Part shown: piece after piece, positions 1 to 6,874 of the stretch | How positions within the stretch are numbered: the stretch's first letter is position 1 | How the letters are laid out: every line of letters begins with the position of its first letter | Assembly (NCBI GenBank): GCA_025464585.1 | Contig: JAODGL010000013.1 | Location: 1-9,987, forward strand | DNA length: 9,987 nt | Source of the DNA: Methanosarcinales archaeon | Lineage (GTDB): Archaea > Halobacteriota > Syntropharchaeia > Alkanophagales > Methanospirareceae | Reading direction: 5' to 3' | Made by a program: the position numbers and the translations under genes | The notes under the pieces: model-generated | What the model was told of the DNA's origin: nothing | What the model saw: the letters and a program-made list of their open reading frames with translations, nothing else | Database searches by the model: none

Positions 1-291
1 ATCGGGATAGATTTCGGGATTCAGGTCACAAAGCGGTTTCGATATGAGTTAAAAACACAAAAACGAGAAGAAGCAATGGTGGATACGGTAAAGAACGTAT
101 TCTATCCGATGACGATAACGACCTTAGCGGCGGTGATAGGCTTCAAATGCCTTGCACTCGGTAAACTACCGATAATGAAGGATATGGGGACGATGATGGC
201 AACGGGTGTTATATTTTGCATGGTTGCGGCGCTTACGGTAGTGCCTGCGATTCTGGTGTTGTTTGAGCGTGACAGTAAGCGTAGATATTAA
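1..291 (+). CDS. RND/MMPL-superfamily exporter, C-terminal end (5' truncated by window)
   Basis: The reading frame is open from base 1 to the TAA at 289-291, so the gene begins outside the window; the ATG at 76 is an internal methionine and not a start. The visible 96 residues begin with GIDFGIQVTKRF, which matches the GID-(Y/F)-x-I-H/Q motif of the second membrane half of MMPL/HAE3-type RND transporters, where the Asp is linked to proton translocation. Two hydrophobic helices follow (visible residues about 36-54 and 62-88), then a short basic tail (ERDSKRRY), the usual end of these proteins. In this family the protein sits in the cytoplasmic membrane and exports lipids or hydrophobic compounds, or acts with SecDF-like partners; the substrate cannot be told from this fragment. 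It is separated from the downstream genes by 54 bases and appears functionally unrelated to them. Family confident; substrate unknown. Confidence 0.8.
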   Translation: MGIDFGIQVTKRFRYELKTQKREEAMVDTVKNVFYPMTITTLAAVIGFKCLALGKLPIMKDMGTMMATGVIFCMVAALTVVPAILVLFERDSKRRY

Positions 292-306
292 CGTGCGAAA
301 TGCAGG

Positions 307-316
307 TTTAAATTTA
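307..316 (+). promoter_or_regulatory. candidate archaeal TATA box upstream of radC
   Basis: The only gap of note on the + strand (292-345) contains TTTAAATTTA at 307-316. In archaea transcription usually starts about 25 bases downstream of the TATA centre, here near 336-338, which leaves a leader of fewer than ten bases before the radC ATG at 346. No good Shine-Dalgarno sequence precedes that ATG, which fits a short-leader or leaderless transcript. No clear purine-rich BRE directly abuts the box. This would be the likeliest promoter for radC and possibly for the whole downstream run, because later gaps are 13 bases or less. The match is to a short AT-rich pattern only, so confidence is low. 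Confidence 0.35.
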
Positions 317-345
317 GGACAAGGTTATATCCAAATGCGCGGAAT

Positions 346-1032
346 ATGGGGGATAAAATAAAAATACGCGATTTGCCTGAAGAGGAGCGACCACGAGAGA
401 GATTAGCCAAATATGGTCCCGAAGCCTTAAGCAATGCAGAACTGCTTGCTATTATCCTTAGAACAGGAATGAAAGGCGATACAGCAATTGATTTGGCGAA
501 TAAACTCCTTAACCATTTCAATGGAAATTTAAAAGCGATAGTTTCGGCAGATATGAATGAATTAAGCAAGATTAAGGGCTTGGGATTTGCTAAATCAGCA
601 CAGATAAAAGCCGCTTTTGAACTATCGAAGCGGATAAACTATTTGCAGGATAATATCAGGATATCATCACCAAAGGATGCTGCGGAGTTCTTGATGCCCA
701 AACTCAGGTATCTCGATAAGGAACATTTCTTTCTTCTCTGTTTAGATACACGAAATAAGTTGATTGATAGCGAAGTTAAAGTTTCTATGGGTTCGCTGAG
801 TGCGAGCATTGTTGAATCACGAGAAGTGTTCAAGACGGCGTTATCGAAAAATGCAGCATCCGTAATTCTTGCGCATAACCATCCATCAGGCGACCCTACA
901 CCGAGTAACGAGGATATTGCAGTAACGAAAAGGGTGGTGAACGCAGGTGATGTTGTTGGTATTAAAGTGAATGACCATATTATTATTGGCGATGGCAAAT
1001 ATGTAAGTATGAAGGAGCGGGGATTAATTTGA
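346..1032 (+). CDS. radC: RadC-family JAB/MPN-domain protein
   Basis: The protein is 228 residues, the normal RadC length. The N-terminal part has the family start (RDLPEEERPRERL), the segment LSNAELLAIILRTG and a helix-hairpin-helix-like stretch (about 73-90, IKGLGFAKSAQIKAA). The C-terminal part is the JAB1/MPN-like fold: conserved Glu160 in SREVFK, the metal-site signature H-x-HPSG-x5-S-x2-D at 177-190 (His177, His179, Asp190), and the hallmark ending DHIIIGDGKYVSMKERG. All metal ligands are present, so it looks intact. The old link to RecA-dependent DNA repair is not well supported; the biochemical role of the family is unsettled, and it is often found near mobile or defence genes. ATG 346 is chosen because it gives the family N-terminus; the ATG at 335 is out of frame. 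The stop is 10 bases before the DUF499 gene, suggesting co-transcription. Confidence 0.93.
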   Translation: MGDKIKIRDLPEEERPRERLAKYGPEALSNAELLAIILRTGMKGDTAIDLANKLLNHFNGNLKAIVSADMNELSKIKGLGFAKSAQIKAAFELSKRINYLQDNIRISSPKDAAEFLMPKLRYLDKEHFFLLCLDTRNKLIDSEVKVSMGSLSASIVESREVFKTALSKNAASVILAHNHPSGDPTPSNEDIAVTKRVVNAGDVVGIKVNDHIIIGDGKYVSMKERGLI

Positions 1033-1038
1033 GGAGGG
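1033..1038 (+). promoter_or_regulatory. Shine-Dalgarno site of the DUF499 gene
   Basis: GGAGGG lies four bases before the ATG at 1043 and directly abuts the radC TGA (1030-1032). It is the strongest ribosome-binding site in the window and fixes the start of the DUF499 gene. Its position suggests that this gene can be translated efficiently on its own even if transcribed with radC. Confidence 0.7.
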
Positions 1039-1042
1039 AGAA

Positions 1043-3955
1043 ATGAGACTAAAAGAGGCTTTTGAAAACGGATTGGTAGTTCCACACAGCGATATAATCG
1101 AGGGGTGGATAAGCGAAAACTCCTTTGCGGTTAGTTTCTTCTCTTTTCTCGAAGGGAAAGCAGATAGAATTTATCAGGACCCGGAAGCTTTCTTCAACCT
1201 GACATACATGACGCAGAATTTGAGAGGGATATTTAACGATGTTCTGAACCGGTTAGGGAAAGGCGGCGCACGACCACTACTGGTAATTGACACGACATTC
1301 GGCGGTGGTAAAACCCATACCCTTGTTGGATTATATCATCTGTTCAAGAATAAGGGGGATATAGCGGATAAACCACAGGTCAGAGAGATTTTAAAAGAGG
1401 TTGGACTTGATGAAGTGCCTGATGTGGCTGTTGTTGCCATTGATTGTCGCAGTTTAAGTTCCTTAGGGGAAATAAAGACATTATGGGGCGAGATGGGTAA
1501 GCAATTAGGCTGCTATGAGCTCGTTGAGAAGTACGATAAAAAGATGAGGAGACCAACGGATGCAGTGCTAAGAGAGATGATAGAGAGTGCTGGTAAGCCG
1601 GTTTTGATATTAATTGACGAACTGGTGAATTATTTGAAGGATGCACGTGGTGAAAAGTTTGAGGTTGGTGGGACAACCTTGGCAGAGATTACCGTCTCTT
1701 TCCTGCATACCGTTACTGAAGTCGTTGCAAACACAGAGAATGACATGTTGATAATCACATTGCCGGGTGAAGAGCCTGCATATATGAAGGAAGCGGAATT
1801 ATTAGAAGAATATAAAAACGTTGTTAAATCAGTAAGTGGGCGTGAATCCGCTTTTGCTGTCCCCCTGAGAAAAGAGGACATATATGAGATTGCGAGAAGG
1901 AGATTATTTGAAAGCGTAGATGGAGGCGTTGCGAAGCGAGTCGCTGAGGAGCTTCAGAAGTTTTACGCCTCTTATTCGGAATTTCTGCCTGAAGGGATAG
2001 ACTCGCCGGCATACCATGAGAAATTAGCGCGTGCTTATCCCTTTCATCCCCTGTTTATAGACATTTTATATGAGCGTGTCTCGACCATAAGCGACTTTCA
2101 AAAGACTCGTGGTGTTTTGCGTCTTTTAGCACATGTGTTGAAGAGCGTATATCAGAATAGAGAGAAATTAAGCTCTGATATGGTCATTACACCAGGTATC
2201 AATGACCTTTTAGATAATGGCGTCTTCCAGGAGCTGACGAACAAAATAGGAAGAGGTGAGTTTCAAAATGTGATAAGAACAGATATAGTGAATGAAGAGG
2301 GAAGCGGAAGAGCTCAAAGCATGGACCCGCAGATTCTGTTTGGTGGGAATGTGAGGGTTGCAACTTCGATTTATTTATATACCTTGATAGGAGCGACAAA
2401 AGAACTTAGCAAGGGCGGCACAACCAAGGATTTAGCACTTGCAGCCGCTGTTCCTATGTTTCTTTACCCAGCAGACATTGAGAAAGAGGTTGAGAACCTT
2501 GACAAACCAGAAGGGCTCTGGTATATCTACGAGAAAGCGGGAAAATGGTATTTTGATGTTGAGCCAAACGTTAACAAGATCATTTACGATGCAAAAAGCA
2601 GGATTTCCAAGCCCGAGGTGCGAGAGGAGATAAAAAAGAGATTACGAAGCATGTTCAGAACCGATATCTTTGACGTGAGGATATGGGAGGAAGACGTGCG
2701 GAATCCTGTAAAGCCAACACTGGTTGTTTGCGATTATGATAACATTTCCGCATCAGAATCGGAGGAAAGTGCGCCCGAGGAAGTGCGAGACATTATTGTG
2801 AAGGAGGGCACTTCTTACAGAACCAGGCAGAACTTGATGTTCGTTCTGGTTCCGAAGAAAGATAGAGTTGAAAGGATGGCAGAGGGAGCGAAGAAATTTT
2901 TAGCGATAAGGGAGATAAAAAGTGCTGCGAGTAGTAAAAACGAGTTGAAAACATACAGGAAGAGACTGGAGGAGGACCTGAAAGAGGCTGATAGCAACTT
3001 GAACACCGTTATTGAACTTTGTTACTCCTTGATCTATTACCCTTCTAAAACAGAAGTTAAACATGTTACGGTGCAGGAGGGCTACAAGGGCGCGAAGAAT
3101 CTACCTGAAAAAGTGTATATCGCATTGAGGGACAAGGCAAATAAGATAGTTGAGAAGTTAAATCCAGATTACATCAAGGATAACGTCCTCAAAGAAGGAA
3201 AGACATTTAAAGAGATATTTGAAGTGTTCCAGGAAGCTCCTGCACACCCTTTACCGAAGAATAAGCAGGTACTGGCTGATTCGGTGATTGAAAGTGTGGA
3301 AAAAGGATTGTTTGCAGTATATGTTGGAGGCATAAGCGACCTCGAAAGAATAAGCGTTGACAATTATGGAGCGGTAGGAAGCAATTTCTATTTCGGCAGG
3401 CAATTAGAACAAGGACCTAAAGACGCTCATTATTTGCTGCCCGAAGACAAGGCAAAGATAGTTGAGGAAAGGCTGAAAGGGGTAAGTGAGATAGGAATTG
3501 CCAGAGATAAGGACAGAAGTGAGGAAGGCGGAGTTGTTTTTCCACCGCCTGTTTCAAGAACAGTAGAGGTAGAGGATTTCGAGAATTTAAGTGAGCATGT
3601 AGGAGCTATAATTGAGAATTTGACTTTCAAATTGAAGAACTCACAGTCTTTGCAATCCATAGGAACAAAACTGACACTTTTAACACTCGGCGTTACTGAC
3701 CTAAAGATAAGTGCCCAGATGAAGGGTGAGAACATGGAACTCAGAATAAATAACGCGGAGATAAGAGATATGAGCAAACTCACCGATGTTTTACGTGAGC
3801 TATCGAATATTGTTCAACAGCCTGTTGAGGTAGGTATAGAGTTGAAATATGGTGATGGCTTTGAGCTTTCTGAGGATGAAGTGGAAACCTTGAGTTCTTT
3901 TGAGATTTTTAAGGAAGAGATGCGTTTCCGGGCGAAATTAAGGAAAAAGAGTTGA
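1043..3955 (+). CDS. DUF499 AAA+-type ATPase, predicted defence component (COG1483-like)
   Basis: A 970-residue predicted soluble P-loop ATPase. It has a Walker A loop within DTTFGGGKTHTL (83-94), a hydrophobic strand running into Walker B with the acidic pair in LILIDELVNYL (Asp192, Glu193), and a sensor-like strand DMLIITLPG (234-242). The DUF499 hallmark YPFHPLF...FQKTRGVLRLLAHVL (332-366) follows, with Arg356 as a candidate arginine finger. Residues about 597-655 (NLMFVLVPKK onward, then a charged helix) match the middle of the family and may form a coiled coil. The C-terminal 130 residues are a mixed alpha/beta module with a basic end. DUF499 proteins are related to the large ATPases of the BREX/Pgl defence systems (BrxC/PglY) and recur beside DUF1156 methyltransferases and SNF2 helicases. 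The likely role is an ATP-driven assembly or sensing platform; the real partner and substrate are unknown. No signal peptide or membrane segment is visible. It is the first gene of the four-gene cassette. Confidence 0.88.
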   Translation: MRLKEAFENGLVVPHSDIIEGWISENSFAVSFFSFLEGKADRIYQDPEAFFNLTYMTQNLRGIFNDVLNRLGKGGARPLLVIDTTFGGGKTHTLVGLYHLFKNKGDIADKPQVREILKEVGLDEVPDVAVVAIDCRSLSSLGEIKTLWGEMGKQLGCYELVEKYDKKMRRPTDAVLREMIESAGKPVLILIDELVNYLKDARGEKFEVGGTTLAEITVSFLHTVTEVVANTENDMLIITLPGEEPAYMKEAELLEEYKNVVKSVSGRESAFAVPLRKEDIYEIARRRLFESVDGGVAKRVAEELQKFYASYSEFLPEGIDSPAYHEKLARAYPFHPLFIDILYERVSTISDFQKTRGVLRLLAHVLKSVYQNREKLSSDMVITPGINDLLDNGVFQELTNKIGRGEFQNVIRTDIVNEEGSGRAQSMDPQILFGGNVRVATSIYLYTLIGATKELSKGGTTKDLALAAAVPMFLYPADIEKEVENLDKPEGLWYIYEKAGKWYFDVEPNVNKIIYDAKSRISKPEVREEIKKRLRSMFRTDIFDVRIWEEDVRNPVKPTLVVCDYDNISASESEESAPEEVRDIIVKEGTSYRTRQNLMFVLVPKKDRVERMAEGAKKFLAIREIKSAASSKNELKTYRKRLEEDLKEADSNLNTVIELCYSLIYYPSKTEVKHVTVQEGYKGAKNLPEKVYIALRDKANKIVEKLNPDYIKDNVLKEGKTFKEIFEVFQEAPAHPLPKNKQVLADSVIESVEKGLFAVYVGGISDLERISVDNYGAVGSNFYFGRQLEQGPKDAHYLLPEDKAKIVEERLKGVSEIGIARDKDRSEEGGVVFPPPVSRTVEVEDFENLSEHVGAIIENLTFKLKNSQSLQSIGTKLTLLTLGVTDLKISAQMKGENMELRINNAEIRDMSKLTDVLRELSNIVQQPVEVGIELKYGDGFELSEDEVETLSSFEIFKEEMRFRAKLRKKS

Positions 3956-3968
3956 ACAAGAGAATAAA

Positions 3969-4361
3969 ATGCTCAACAAAAACAAAGTTTACTATTCCTT
4001 AAGGATGCGAGAGAAAAGTGGGGGCATCCAGCTTCTTGAACATGTTGACAGCGTAAGTGGGTTATTCGTGAAACCAATAGCCATAGTTTTCCCCTGGCGC
4101 GCTGAGATGATTAAAATATTCGTTGAGAGGCTTTTGAGAAAAGAAATAGAAGAGGAAACGAGGTTGAACACAGAAGATGCCATGCATGTCTTAGTGGCGA
4201 TGAAATTGGCTTCCAGTATAAGAGAAAGGATGAGAATAGAAGAAGCGCTTGAAATTCTTTATTCGTTGAGCGATGAGGAAACTTCTTTCTGGGCATGGAA
4301 AATTCTCACATATAAAAATAAAGGGGCTTCTGCTTTCAAAGCGATGTATTTGAGGAAATGA
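3969..4361 (+). CDS. uncharacterised 130-residue protein of the DUF499/DUF1156 cassette
   Basis: I do not recognise the family. The N-terminal 45 residues look mixed strand and loop (KVYYSLRMREK, VKPIAIVFPW). The rest is predicted helical and highly charged: about 45-64 (AEMIKIFVERLLRKEIEEET), 68-85 and 88-100. A tryptophan-rich C-terminus follows (SFWAWKIL at 106-113, then AFKAMYLRK). No catalytic motif, zinc site, signal peptide or membrane helix is visible, so an adaptor or regulatory subunit is more likely than an enzyme; this is inference. ATG 3969 starts 13 bases after the DUF499 stop with only a weak purine-rich site ahead (AAGAGAA); Met13 is an alternative start. Its TGA overlaps the methyltransferase ATG, so it is probably translated together with that gene. 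The location inside a tight operon, reading frame and composition like its neighbours make it a real gene. Confidence 0.8.
   Translation: MLNKNKVYYSLRMREKSGGIQLLEHVDSVSGLFVKPIAIVFPWRAEMIKIFVERLLRKEIEEETRLNTEDAMHVLVAMKLASSIRERMRIEEALEILYSLSDEETSFWAWKILTYKNKGASAFKAMYLRK
4352..4361 (+). promoter_or_regulatory. ATGA stop/start overlap coupling the small gene to the methyltransferase gene
   Basis: The TGA of the small gene (4359-4361) shares bases with the methyltransferase ATG (4358-4360), and GAGG at 4352-4355 lies two bases ahead. This is the standard layout for translational reinitiation and suggests matched production of the two proteins. Confidence 0.6.
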
Positions 4362-6874
4362 AAACATTAATCGAGAGAATACTGCCCGTAGAGGAGATAA
4401 GTGAAGAGGCGAAGAAGGAGAAGAACGGAAGAGCACCTACTTTTGAACTCCATTACTGGTGGACGAGAAAACCATTAGTGGCGTCGAGGGCGGCAGTTCT
4501 GGGCGCTTTGCTACCCGAAGATTTTGATGTTCAAAAATTTAAGAGATTGTTAGGGCTTGGGAAGGATAAGAGAGCGCATAACTACAATTTAGAAGATCTC
4601 TCCGCAGATTGGGGTAATCTAAAGGAAAAATACGAGGAGGTATGGGGAACAGAAACACCAACGGTTTTCGACCCCTTTGCAGGTGGTGGCTCCATTCCTT
4701 TTGAGGCGTTAAGAATGGGCTGCAATGCCGTTGCTAATGATTACAATCCCGTTGCTTATCTTATCCTGAGGGCTACTTTGGAATATCCAAAATATGGCGA
4801 GGAGCTGTTGAAAGACGTAGAAGAAGGCTTGAAATGGGTATTTGAACGAGCAAAAGAAGAATTGGAGGAGTTTTATCCCACGCATGATAAAAAAGATGTT
4901 GCAGCTTATATCTGGTCTTGGGTTGCTTCGTGTCCTCAATGTGGATTTAAGAATCCTCTGGTGGGGCAGTGGTGGTTGGTTCGGAAGGAAAAGAAGAAAT
5001 TGTTTTTAGAGCCGATAGTCGAAGGCAATGAGTTGAAATTAGAAATAAAGAGCGGAGAAAAAGCGCCAGAAGGGACAATGAGTAGGGGAAAAGGGAGATG
5101 TTTGCGATGCGGTGCTGTGATTCCAAATGCGCATATCAGAAAGGAGATGTTTGAGAATGAAGAGGAAATGCTTTTGGCTGTTGTTTTGAAAAATAGAAAA
5201 GGAAAAGGGTATGATTTACCGAATAAAGAAGATTTAGAGGCTGTTGAAAGGGCGAGAAAAGTTCTTGAAGAGGAATGGGATGCGTTTGTTAAGGAGGATT
5301 TAGTTCCTTTTGAAGATATAGACGAAAGAGAATCACCAGTTGGTGTCTATTTCAAAAAGTGGCATAGAATTCTAAATCCACGCCAATTATTGCTTTTTGC
5401 TACACTAATTAGACTGATTAGAGAATACGCTGAAAAACTGAGGAAAGAAAAAGATGAAGGATATGCAAAAGCTGTTGCCACATATCTAGCTTTTATTCTG
5501 GGAAAGCATGTTGATTGCAATTGTAGATCGGCAACTTGGCATAGAACCAGAGAATTATTTGGCCATATTTTCACTATGAGGCGACCAAGCATCTTTTGGG
5601 ACCATAGCGAAGTAAATCCTTTTGTCAATGGATCTGGAACCCTTATAAGCGTGTCAAATGCTATTAAAAAATCCCTCAAATATTCTACTAAAAAACTAAA
5701 AACTGCGAAAGAAATAAAAACTCTAAATAACTCAATCACAAGACTAAACGGGAAATATGACATCATAGTCACAGACCCGCCTTACTTCGATGATGTGCAA
5801 TACGCAGAACTGAGCGAAACTTTCTATGTGTGGGAGAGAAGGGCGTTAAAAGATTTCAAGCCTCCGATGATAGAAAATGTAGAGGATTTGTCAGTAGGGG
5901 GGAATAGAACAAAAGAATACTTTGAAAAGCTTTTCAGGATTTCTTGCAAGAAATTAAACGAAATGCTGACAGAAGAAGGTATTTTAGTCATGTTCTTCGC
6001 TCACAGCAGTGTAGATGCATGGGATTTCGCTGTGAATGCATTAAGAAAAGCAGGATTCTGGATTACCCAAACATGGCCTGTTCATACAGAAAACCCGAAC
6101 AACGTTCTGGCGAGAGGACACGCCTCCATAATGTCTTCTATAATCATAACCGCAAGGAAGAGAAAAGAAGACAAAACAGGCTACATAGAAGAAATACGGG
6201 AAGAAGTTGAGAAGCATTTAAAGAAAAGGCTGAACGAATTTTGGGATTATGGTTTGCGTGGTGCTGATTTAACAGTTGCAGCGATGGGCGCCTCACTTGA
6301 TATACTGACGCAATATTCAGACATAAAGAGCTACACGGGTGAGTTAAAAGTAAAAGACATATTGAAACTGGTGCAGAGATATGTAGCTCAATTTATTCTG
6401 GAAAGGTTTGTAGGCGATACGGAATTAGATGGTGCTACTGCATTCTATGTTTACTGCAGGTTCAGCGATTTGGGTCAAATGCCTTACGATACTGCGAATT
6501 TGATAGCAAAGAGTTTGGATATTGATTTGAAAGTGCTGGAGAAGAAAGGGCTGATAGATTCCGTGAAGTCTGGAAAGGCGAAGGGGGTGAAAGTTTTATC
6601 ATACAGAGAGAGAGGAGAATTAGAGGAAGTAAGAACGTTAATAGATGCAGTTCATCGAGTGATGTATGCTTTCGAGAAAGGCGGATTGAGAGCGGTGGAA
6701 TCGGTAATAGCGGATTTGCCTTACGGACCTTCAGAGATAAGGGATGTTCTTCGTGCTTTCTTATATCTGGATTCAAGTGATGTGGAAAGACAGGTTGCAC
6801 AGCAGGTTCTGGGTTCTCATATAACACCGGAGGAGGGGCAGGTTTCTATTGGCGATTTTGAGAGGAAAAAATGA
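4358..6874 (+). CDS. DUF1156 DNA amino-methyltransferase with zinc ribbon (COG1743-like)
   Basis: An 838-residue enzyme predicted to transfer a methyl group from S-adenosylmethionine to an exocyclic amino group of DNA, most likely adenine N6. The N-terminus is the DUF1156 signature (ILPVEEISEEAKKEK, then HYWWTRKPLVASRAA, 32-46). Motif I, DPFAGGGSIPFEALRMG (105-121), binds the cofactor, with NDYNP (127-131) as the next strand. The catalytic DPPYFDDVQYAEL is at 473-485. Between them lies a long insert with a split zinc ribbon: Cys192/Cys195 (CPQC) and Cys248/Cys251 (CLRC). The order motif I, insert, DPPY resembles the alpha arrangement, in which the insert would recognise the target, although no specificity is readable. 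The segment SATWHRTRELFGHIFTMRRP...WDHSEVNPF (391-422) is typical of the family. The C-terminal 220 residues are helical and wHTH-like. All key residues are intact. It overlaps both neighbours by ATGA, so it belongs to the cassette and probably marks self DNA or alters its targeting. Confidence 0.9.
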   Translation: MKTLIERILPVEEISEEAKKEKNGRAPTFELHYWWTRKPLVASRAAVLGALLPEDFDVQKFKRLLGLGKDKRAHNYNLEDLSADWGNLKEKYEEVWGTETPTVFDPFAGGGSIPFEALRMGCNAVANDYNPVAYLILRATLEYPKYGEELLKDVEEGLKWVFERAKEELEEFYPTHDKKDVAAYIWSWVASCPQCGFKNPLVGQWWLVRKEKKKLFLEPIVEGNELKLEIKSGEKAPEGTMSRGKGRCLRCGAVIPNAHIRKEMFENEEEMLLAVVLKNRKGKGYDLPNKEDLEAVERARKVLEEEWDAFVKEDLVPFEDIDERESPVGVYFKKWHRILNPRQLLLFATLIRLIREYAEKLRKEKDEGYAKAVATYLAFILGKHVDCNCRSATWHRTRELFGHIFTMRRPSIFWDHSEVNPFVNGSGTLISVSNAIKKSLKYSTKKLKTAKEIKTLNNSITRLNGKYDIIVTDPPYFDDVQYAELSETFYVWERRALKDFKPPMIENVEDLSVGGNRTKEYFEKLFRISCKKLNEMLTEEGILVMFFAHSSVDAWDFAVNALRKAGFWITQTWPVHTENPNNVLARGHASIMSSIIITARKRKEDKTGYIEEIREEVEKHLKKRLNEFWDYGLRGADLTVAAMGASLDILTQYSDIKSYTGELKVKDILKLVQRYVAQFILERFVGDTELDGATAFYVYCRFSDLGQMPYDTANLIAKSLDIDLKVLEKKGLIDSVKSGKAKGVKVLSYRERGELEEVRTLIDAVHRVMYAFEKGGLRAVESVIADLPYGPSEIRDVLRAFLYLDSSDVERQVAQQVLGSHITPEEGQVSIGDFERKK
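6860..6874 (+). promoter_or_regulatory. ATGA overlap and ribosome site coupling methyltransferase and helicase genes
   Basis: The methyltransferase TGA (6872-6874) overlaps the helicase ATG (6871-6873). A GAGAGG site at 6860-6865 lies five bases ahead, inside the last methyltransferase codons. It supports the ATG 6871 start and suggests coupled translation of the modification and helicase subunits. Confidence 0.6.

Noticed and set aside
998..1007. AAATATGTAA near the end of radC as a separate promoter for the DUF499 gene
   Set aside because: It is a weak match to a TATA box and lies in codons of the conserved RadC C-terminus (GKYVSM), which explain it.
2439..2633. Overlapping + strand frame of 64 codons inside the DUF499 gene
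   Set aside because: Out of frame with an uninterrupted conserved domain and without homology-like features; a shadow.
5944..6210. Overlapping + strand frame of 88 codons inside the methyltransferase gene
   Set aside because: Very Arg/Cys-rich composition typical of a shifted frame; the real frame is continuous through this part.
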